In this document: piece by piece, positions 1-4,813 of the stretch | Position numbering within the stretch: the first letter of the stretch is position 1 | Layout of the letters: each line of letters starts with the position of its first letter | NCBI RefSeq assembly: GCF_000966975.1 | Contig: NZ_JZWV01000842.1 | Location: 1-9,354, forward strand | Origin: Streptomyces katrae | GTDB lineage: Bacteria; Actinomycetota; Actinomycetes; Streptomycetales; Streptomycetaceae | Direction: 5' to 3' | DNA: 9,354 nt | Notes under the pieces: model-generated | What the model saw: the letters and a program-made list of their open reading frames with translations, nothing else | What the model was told of the DNA's origin: nothing | Database searches by the model: none | Position numbers and translations under genes: made by a program

Positions 1-21
1 AGGCGGGCGGGCGGCCTCGGG

Positions 22-1383
22 TCAGGCTTCGGCCGACCGTGCGCGCGGGCTGCCGAGCCGGTGGGGTGCCAGGCCTCCGGTGAACCGGTAGCCGAGGCCG
101 CCCAGGGCCACGAGGCAGGCGAGCACCACCCACAGGAGCGCGGCCTGCCGTTCGACGAGCGCGCCGACGAGCGCGGGCCCGGTCGTCGCGGACACCGTCC
201 AGGTGAGGTTGAACAGGGAGAGGAAGCGGCCGCGTGCCCCGTGCGGGGCGAGGGTCGCGGAGAGGGCCACGACGGCCGGGGTGGCGGTCATCTGCCCGGT
301 GGTGAACAGGATCACGGCGCCCAGGACGAGGGCGATGGAGACGGCTCCGCCGGTGAGCGGAAGGAGGGCGAGCAGGCCCACGGTGGCGAGCATCAGCACC
401 GCCGCCCAGGAGATCACCCGGCTGCGGGCCACGGTGCCCAGCCGGGCGGTCAGGGTGGACTGGACGGCGACGATGAGCAGCGCGTTGACGGTGAGCGCGG
501 TCGACGGCAGCCAGGCGGGCAGGTCCTGCACCTTGACGAGGTAGACGGGGAGGATGAGGGTCGGGATCAGCCAGGCGAAGGCGAGCGCGGTCTGGGAGGC
601 GAGGACGCAGAGCAGGATCCGGTCGGCGAAGACGGCCCTCCAGCCGGACCGTGCCGGTGCCGGCTGTCCCTCGGGGACCTGCGCCCGCCCGGGTTCGGGT
701 TCCGGTGCTGGTTCTGTTCCGGCCGCCGCCGTGTCCTCGGGTGCCGTGGGCTCCGCCGGCTTCGCCTGCCGTACGGGCTTCCAGAACAGCAGGGCGGTCA
801 GCACGCTGGTGGAGGCGTTGAGGACGACGATCAGCATCGGGGCGCCGGACCAGTCACTGGCCAGCAGCAGCCCGCCGACGACCCCGCCCACGGCCACGCT
901 GGCGTTCTTGCCCGCCGCCGTGAACGCGTACCACCGGTCGAGTTCGGCGCCCTCGGCGAGGTCGGCGACGAAGGCCGGCCAGGCGGCCCAGTACATGCGG
1001 TCCGCGCCCAGGACGACGAGCATGCTCGCCACGAGGGCGGGCAGCGAGTCGACGAGGAGGTAGCAGAGGTACCCGGTGGCGGCGAGCAGGTTGTTGGAGA
1101 TCAGCGACACCCGGGGGCCCCACCGGTCGACGGCCATGCCCGCGATCGGGGTCAGGGGTATGGACAGCAGCGTCGCCACGCTGGTCCCCAGACCTACCTG
1201 AGCCACCGTCAGGTCGGTGGTCATCAGGAAGAACAGGAAGGACAGCGGGGTGAACATGCCCGCGCCGAAGGTGTCGAGTGCCGTGGCGGCCACGATCCTG
1301 CCCTGTCCCGACAGGTCGGGGACCCCCAGGGCGCGGCGCCACCGCGCGGGCGCGGCCGGTGCGTGCGGCGTCGGCCGGCTCAC
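22..1383 (-). CDS. MFS family transporter, probable small-molecule exporter
   Basis: This 453-residue protein is predicted to be a 12-helix major facilitator permease in the cytoplasmic membrane. The first hydrophobic helix begins near residue 29. An MFS motif A lies between helices 2 and 3 at residues 82-91 (G..x..D86 R87 x G89 x R91). A hydrophilic central loop at about 202-250, rich in Pro, Glu and Ala, separates the two six-helix halves. The GTG start shares a GTGA overlap with the stop of the cyclohydrolase gene; a GGAAG stretch lies about 10 bases upstream, and translational coupling is likely. It is the last visible gene of the minus-strand operon. Family membership is clear, but substrate and direction are inferred from context: export of whatever the GTP cyclohydrolase and glycosyltransferase genes make. 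A riboflavin-type importer is less likely, because MFS proteins with this plain architecture are usually drug or metabolite antiporters. Confidence 0.9.
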   Translation of the reverse strand: MSRPTPHAPAAPARWRRALGVPDLSGQGRIVAATALDTFGAGMFTPLSFLFFLMTTDLTVAQVGLGTSVATLLSIPLTPIAGMAVDRWGPRVSLISNNLLAATGYLCYLLVDSLPALVASMLVVLGADRMYWAAWPAFVADLAEGAELDRWYAFTAAGKNASVAVGGVVGGLLLASDWSGAPMLIVVLNASTSVLTALLFWKPVRQAKPAEPTAPEDTAAAGTEPAPEPEPGRAQVPEGQPAPARSGWRAVFADRILLCVLASQTALAFAWLIPTLILPVYLVKVQDLPAWLPSTALTVNALLIVAVQSTLTARLGTVARSRVISWAAVLMLATVGLLALLPLTGGAVSIALVLGAVILFTTGQMTATPAVVALSATLAPHGARGRFLSLFNLTWTVSATTGPALVGALVERQAALLWVVLACLVALGGLGYRFTGGLAPHRLGSPRARSAEA

Positions 1384-2036
1384 GCCGGTGCCACTTCCGT
1401 CAGGGCGATGCGGTGGCCGGCGTGCAGGACCTTGGCCTCGATGTAGCGCCGGTTGCCGGCGCCGAGGAACACGCCGGTGCTCACCGAGTCGTGCACCTCT
1501 ATACCCGAGGCGGTCAACTGTGCTGCCTTGTCAGGGTTGTTGGTGAGGAGGCGGATGCCGTCGACGCCGAGCGCGCGGAGCATCTGCGCGGCGGCCCGGT
1601 AGTCGCGCTCGTCGTCCGCGAAGCTGAGGCGGCGGTTCGCCTCGAAGGTGTCGAGTCCCTGGTCCTGGAGCACGTACGCGTCCAGCTTGTTGTAGAGGCC
1701 GATGCCCCGCCCCTCCTGCCGGAGGTAGAGCAGGACGCCGCCGTCGGCCAGCCGGTCGGTGGCCTCCCGGAGCTGGGGCCCGCAGTCGCAGCGGCCCGAG
1801 CCGAACACGTCGCCGGTGAGGCACTCGGAGTGCAGGCGCACCAGGGGCACGGGGGCGAGCTCCTCGCCGAAGACGAGCGCGAGGTGTTCGCGGCCGTCCA
1901 CCAGTCCGGAGAAGGTGACCATGCGGGCCGTCAGCGTACGTCCGCCCGCCTCGATGGGGACGGGGACCTCCGCGCGGATCTCGCAGCGGGGGACGTCGGA
2001 TCCGGGGTTCTCGTCTACGGGAAAGGCCGTGGCCAT
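1380..2036 (-). CDS. ribA: GTP cyclohydrolase II (RibA-type)
   Basis: This is a 218-residue stand-alone GTP cyclohydrolase II without the RibB half found in many fused RibBA proteins. The family opens the imidazole ring of GTP, releasing formate and pyrophosphate, to give 2,5-diamino-6-ribosylamino-4-pyrimidinone 5'-phosphate. The zinc cysteines are C72, C83 and C85 (HSECLTGD then RCDCG). The RQEGRGIGL stretch at 106-114 and the D142-E143-R144 active-site group match E. coli D126-R128. Tyr121 aligns with E. coli Tyr105, the residue reported to decide between the canonical product and the formylated FAPy product in S. coelicolor paralogues, so the canonical product is predicted. The C-terminal segment (STGVF..GNRRYIEAK) departs from E. 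coli and suggests an actinomycete paralogue. The ATG is preceded by AAGGG 12 bases upstream and by an in-frame stop. The next gene overlaps by GTGA. Confidence 0.95.
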   Translation of the reverse strand: MATAFPVDENPGSDVPRCEIRAEVPVPIEAGGRTLTARMVTFSGLVDGREHLALVFGEELAPVPLVRLHSECLTGDVFGSGRCDCGPQLREATDRLADGGVLLYLRQEGRGIGLYNKLDAYVLQDQGLDTFEANRRLSFADDERDYRAAAQMLRALGVDGIRLLTNNPDKAAQLTASGIEVHDSVSTGVFLGAGNRRYIEAKVLHAGHRIALTEVAPA

Positions 2037-2164
2037 CAGTATTCAACACCCTTCGTGCGGTTCGTGCCGTGTGGTTCCGTGGGGGTGTGCGGCGGCGACC
2101 GGGCCGCGTCCGGGCATGGGGACACTGCCGGGGGCCGGGTGAGGGGTCGGCGCGCGCGGTCGGC

Positions 2165-3358
2165 TCAGGTGGACAGGGCGAGTTGGGGGTCGCGCCAGAT
2201 GTGGCGGGCCGCGGGCAGGCCGGCCAGCCGCTCCTGGGGGAGGGCGGGCAGCGGCCCGTGGGCGCGCCGGTCGTCCCGGCCGGCGGTGAAGGCCTCCTCG
2301 GCGAGGCCGGTGAGGCGTGCCAGCCGTTGTTCGATCCACAGCCGGCGGTCGGGGTCGCCGGCCGAGCCGCCGAGGATCCAGCTGCGCAGGGCGACGCGGA
2401 CCAGGGCGGGGGACGGCGGGTGCCCGGTCGGCGGGGTGTGCAGGCCCATCAGGTAGCCGCCGTGCCAGATCTCCTCGCACAGCCACATCAGTTCGGCCGG
2501 TACGCGCAGTCCCGACAGGGAGGCACGGGCCCGCGTCCAGCGCTCCTGCGCGCGCCCGGCGGCGGGGGTGCCGCGCAGGTACGCCTGGCGGGAGAGGAAC
2601 AGCGGCTCGCCGTCGGCGCCGTCCGGGGTGGTGAGGACCACGTGGGCGTGGCCGTGCGGGCGGTGGACGAGCACCGGCGGGGTCTGCGGCAGGGTGCCGG
2701 CGGCGCCCGGACGCCCTGGCGGCGCGTCGGGGACGTCGTCGGCGAAGCAGGCCGAATGCCGGGGCCCGTAGCGGTCGTTGCCGATGATGCTGGCCGATCC
2801 GACGTGCTCCACCAGATGCGGGACGGAGATCAGGACGCTGCGGCGGCGCGCGGCCAGCTCACGGGCCACCACCACGTCGTCGGGTTCCGGCGCGGCGTCC
2901 TCGCCGGACACGGCCGACAGCAGGGCCTCCACGTCGTGCCGGGGCAGGAGCAGCGCCAGGGTGGGGACCCACTCCCCCGGTACGGCGGGCACCCAGGAGG
3001 CGCCCTGGAGGGCGGCGGCCCGGGTCGCGGCGCCGTTCCACGAGTTCCAGTTGGCGTAGAAGGCGAGCGGTGTGTCGGGATGCTCCAGCGCGGCCGCCTC
3101 GACGCGCCGGACGAAGTCGCGGCAGGGCTCCACGTCGTCCTGGAGCACGAGGTGATGGGTGGCTCCGGCGCCGATCAGGGACCAGGCCGCGCGGGCGGTG
3201 CGCAGGGTGGTGGGCGGCCCGTGCGGGTCGGGGTCGACGGCGATCCGGGCCCGCCAGGGCCGCAGGGTGTCCGCGAGCCGGCCGGCCTCGTCCAGGCGCC
3301 GGGGATGGGCCATGATCGCGGCGCTGATCACGGGCGTGCTTCCGGTGGCGGGGCTCAC
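2165..3358 (-). CDS. Putative GT-A type glycosyltransferase-like protein
   Basis: This is a soluble protein of 397 residues. The first half looks like a GT-A nucleotide-sugar-binding fold. A short beta-strand start (VISAAIMAHPRR, 10-21) and an Arg-rich helix precede a hydrophobic strand ending in two aspartates (LVLQDDVEP, 70-78), the place of the metal-binding DxD motif. A conserved-looking HLVEHVGS segment follows. The C-terminal half (about 240-397) shows no motif I recognise. The frame stays open upstream, but the GTG at 3358 is preferred because it overlaps the stop of the upstream glycosyltransferase gene by GTGA and has GAAGGA about 8 bases upstream. Its neighbours suggest that it works with the family 2 enzyme on one product. 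No signal peptide or membrane helix is visible. The glycosyltransferase call rests on the fold pattern only; donor and acceptor are unknown. Confidence 0.65.
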   Translation of the reverse strand: MSPATGSTPVISAAIMAHPRRLDEAGRLADTLRPWRARIAVDPDPHGPPTTLRTARAAWSLIGAGATHHLVLQDDVEPCRDFVRRVEAAALEHPDTPLAFYANWNSWNGAATRAAALQGASWVPAVPGEWVPTLALLLPRHDVEALLSAVSGEDAAPEPDDVVVARELAARRRSVLISVPHLVEHVGSASIIGNDRYGPRHSACFADDVPDAPPGRPGAAGTLPQTPPVLVHRPHGHAHVVLTTPDGADGEPLFLSRQAYLRGTPAAGRAQERWTRARASLSGLRVPAELMWLCEEIWHGGYLMGLHTPPTGHPPSPALVRVALRSWILGGSAGDPDRRLWIEQRLARLTGLAEEAFTAGRDDRRAHGPLPALPQERLAGLPAARHIWRDPQLALST

Positions 3359-4512
3359 CGGGACGTTCCTTCCCGGTCCGGGGCGGTGTCCGGTCCGGTG
3401 TCGGCGGTCTCGCGGACGCTGTGCCAGCCCCGGTCGCCGCGTGCCCACTCCCACACGGCGCGGTAGACGGCCAGGGCGCCGACCAGGTGCCAGGGCACGA
3501 CGAGGGCCCAGGCCAGGCCGTCGGCCCGGTCACGGTACTCGGGGCTGCGCCGGGCGCCCAGGACGCAGGCCGCGTCCGCCACCACGACCGCGGCCGCGGC
3601 CTTGCGGGCCCGGGGCGAGACGACCGCGGCGGCGAGGAGGGCCGGCATGGCGGCCCGGGCCGCCATGCTGCCGACCGTGACCGCCCCCAGCAGGCGCCCC
3701 CGCGGGGAGAGTTCGGGCCAGCTGACCACTACGGCCCGCAGCTGCCCCCGGGCCCAGCGGGCGCGCTGGCGCAGGGCCGCTGCCGGACGGTCGGTGGAGC
3801 TGACCCGCGACGGCCGCCGCAGGAAGCCGGTGGAGGCTCCCTCGCTCATCAGCCGCAAGGACCAGTGGTAGGACTCCTCGACGTCGTCCGAGCGGATCGG
3901 GCGGACCCGGTCCCAGGTGGCGCTCCAGGCGTAGACCGAACTGCCCGCGACGACGTGGACACCGGCGGCGCGGGCCAGTCCGCGCACGGAGGCGTGCCAC
4001 ACCGTGTCCTCGGCGGTCTTCACGCGTGAGGTCAGCCGCTGTCCGGGTTCTCCGACCTCCTCGGCCTGGACGAGGGCATGGCCGTGTTCCAGGGCCCACA
4101 CCGCTTCGGCCGGCTGTCCGGGGTCGGGCACGACGTCCGCGTCGACGACGGCGACGATCTCACCCTCCGCGTGGGGGAAGGCGTGGTTCAGGGCGGCGCC
4201 CTTGGGCCGCATGCCGGGCAGGCGCAGGACGCGCCAGTCCAGTTCGGGGCGGCCGGCGGCGGCCCGGGCGTGCTCCGCCTGCTCCGCCTCCCGGGCGTGC
4301 TCGGGGCCGTCGGCGACGAGCCAGAGCACCTGGAGCAGTTCGGCGGGGTAGTCGAGGGCGGCCACGGCACGCGCCGAGCGGGCGAGCGTCGCCGCGGTCT
4401 CGCGGTGGAAGGGCATCAGCAGGGTGAGCCGGCGGGTGGGCCGCCAGCCGGGCGGGGGCGGGGCCGCCGCGTAGGGACGCAACGGCCAGGTGGGGACCAG
4501 GATGTCGGTCAT
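3355..4512 (-). CDS. Membrane-anchored family 2 glycosyltransferase
   Basis: This is a 385-residue glycosyltransferase of the GT2 class that includes cellulose, hyaluronan and NodC-type synthases. In order: an early D68-G69, a K104-G105 and N109 substrate loop (MRPKGAALNHA), the metal-binding D124-A-D126, an acidic DDVEES at 209-214 in the position of the catalytic TED motif, and Q249-R-A-R252-W253, the QxxRW acceptor motif. Three hydrophobic helices follow at about 273-297, 304-322 and 333-355, so the catalytic domain should sit on the cytoplasmic face of the membrane. There are no N-terminal helices, unlike BcsA. The motif set allows polymer synthesis, but the small size also fits single-sugar transfer. 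The ATG has GAGG 5 bases upstream; no earlier start nearby has support. It opens the operon and overlaps the next gene by GTGA. The sugar and the acceptor cannot be read from the sequence. Confidence 0.88.
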   Translation of the reverse strand: MTDILVPTWPLRPYAAAPPPPGWRPTRRLTLLMPFHRETAATLARSARAVAALDYPAELLQVLWLVADGPEHAREAEQAEHARAAAGRPELDWRVLRLPGMRPKGAALNHAFPHAEGEIVAVVDADVVPDPGQPAEAVWALEHGHALVQAEEVGEPGQRLTSRVKTAEDTVWHASVRGLARAAGVHVVAGSSVYAWSATWDRVRPIRSDDVEESYHWSLRLMSEGASTGFLRRPSRVSSTDRPAAALRQRARWARGQLRAVVVSWPELSPRGRLLGAVTVGSMAARAAMPALLAAAVVSPRARKAAAAVVVADAACVLGARRSPEYRDRADGLAWALVVPWHLVGALAVYRAVWEWARGDRGWHSVRETADTGPDTAPDREGTSR

Positions 4513-4577
4513 CGGCGCCTCGGCACGGAAAGGGCCGAGAATAAACGCCGGTGCGGGCTCGTTGTTGACCGGTGCAA
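4509..4577 (-). CDS. Possible 22-codon leader ORF with a TTA codon
   Basis: A TTG codon at 4577 lies 5 bases after a near-perfect Shine-Dalgarno GGAGGAG (4589-4583). It opens a 22-codon frame whose TGA overlaps the ATG of the family 2 glycosyltransferase as ATGA. Codon 12 is TTA, the rare leucine codon that in Streptomyces needs the bldA tRNA. The peptide is basic, with 6 Arg and 2 His. If translated, it could couple or gate translation of the operon. Only about 16 of 22 third positions are G or C, lower than in the neighbouring genes, and TTG is a rare start, so coding potential is weak. The Shine-Dalgarno could also be fortuitous. Confidence 0.3.
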   Translation of the reverse strand: MHRSTTSPHRRLFSALSVPRRR

Positions 4578-4632
4578 GATGACTCCTCCGTGAATGACTG
4601 TCAGGTTCCAGCTGTAGGTTGGTCCGACGGTG

Positions 4633-4651
4633 CACCGGATCTCGTCCGGTG
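4633..4651. repeat. Inverted repeat, candidate operator or hairpin
   Basis: CACCGGA and TCCGGTG form perfect 7-base arms around a 5-base centre (TCTCG). The site lies between the divergent genes, upstream of the start codons on both sides. It could be a binding site for a dimeric repressor or a stem in either leader transcript. No regulator gene is present in the window to pair with it. Confidence 0.4.
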
Positions 4652-4725
4652 GAGGTTCCGCAGAGGGCGGATGCGCAGATCGACTCGGCCGTCGAGACCG
4701 GTTGGCTCCAAGATCGACGGCACGC

Positions 4726-4741
4726 ATTGGACTGTACCAAT
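4726..4741. repeat. Inverted repeat ATTGG-N6-CCAAT, candidate operator
   Basis: The 16-base site ATTGGACTGTACCAAT has 5-base arms and ends 72 bases before the RibD-like start codon. Its layout resembles sites of GntR-family repressors; compared by eye with the remembered DasR consensus (ACTGGTCTAGACCACT) it agrees at 11 of 16 positions. This is an inference from pattern, not a proven site. Confidence 0.3.
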
Positions 4742-4800
4742 CGCCCGGCGTCTGGCCAACCCCGTTCCTGGGGCGCTGCAGTCGCCCTGTCCCCCGCCTC

Positions 4801-4806
4801 GAGGAG
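4801..4806 (+). promoter_or_regulatory. Ribosome binding site fixing the RibD-like start
   Basis: GAGGAG lies 7 bases before the GTG at 4814. The frame is open for 195 more bases upstream, but that stretch has no family-like sequence and no comparable Shine-Dalgarno. The GTG is immediately followed by PRPYVLLSAAVSLDG, the expected first strand of the reductase domain. Confidence 0.75.
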
Positions 4807-4813
4807 CCTTCCC

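Larger units (their letters stand above)
4513..4813. promoter_or_regulatory. Divergent intergenic region of the pyrimidine/glycosyltransferase cluster
   Basis: This 301-base gap lies between the minus-strand operon and the plus-strand RibD-like gene and should carry both promoters. It contains a 19-base inverted repeat at 4633-4651, a 16-base inverted repeat at 4726-4741 and three copies of CCGGTG at 4548, 4569 and 4646, the first two 21 bases apart. A TAGGTT at 4615-4620 on the plus strand resembles a Streptomyces -10 element, but no well-spaced -35 goes with it. I saw no FMN riboswitch signature. The assignment as regulatory DNA rests on position and symmetry only. Confidence 0.55.

Noticed and set aside
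2043..2114. Possible 24-codon His-rich peptide ending in Cys just before ribA
   Set aside because: The ATG has no Shine-Dalgarno, and the frame is the tail of a longer shadow frame.
1278..3466. Long plus-strand frames opposite ribA and the glycosyltransferase-like gene
   Set aside because: Their low-complexity Gly/Arg/Ala composition is typical of antisense frames in GC-rich DNA, and the opposite strand holds recognised or coherent proteins.
4513..4813. FMN riboswitch upstream of the riboflavin-type genes
   Set aside because: The conserved RFN blocks (such as the GGGTGAAATTCCC-like core) are not present on either strand of this gap.
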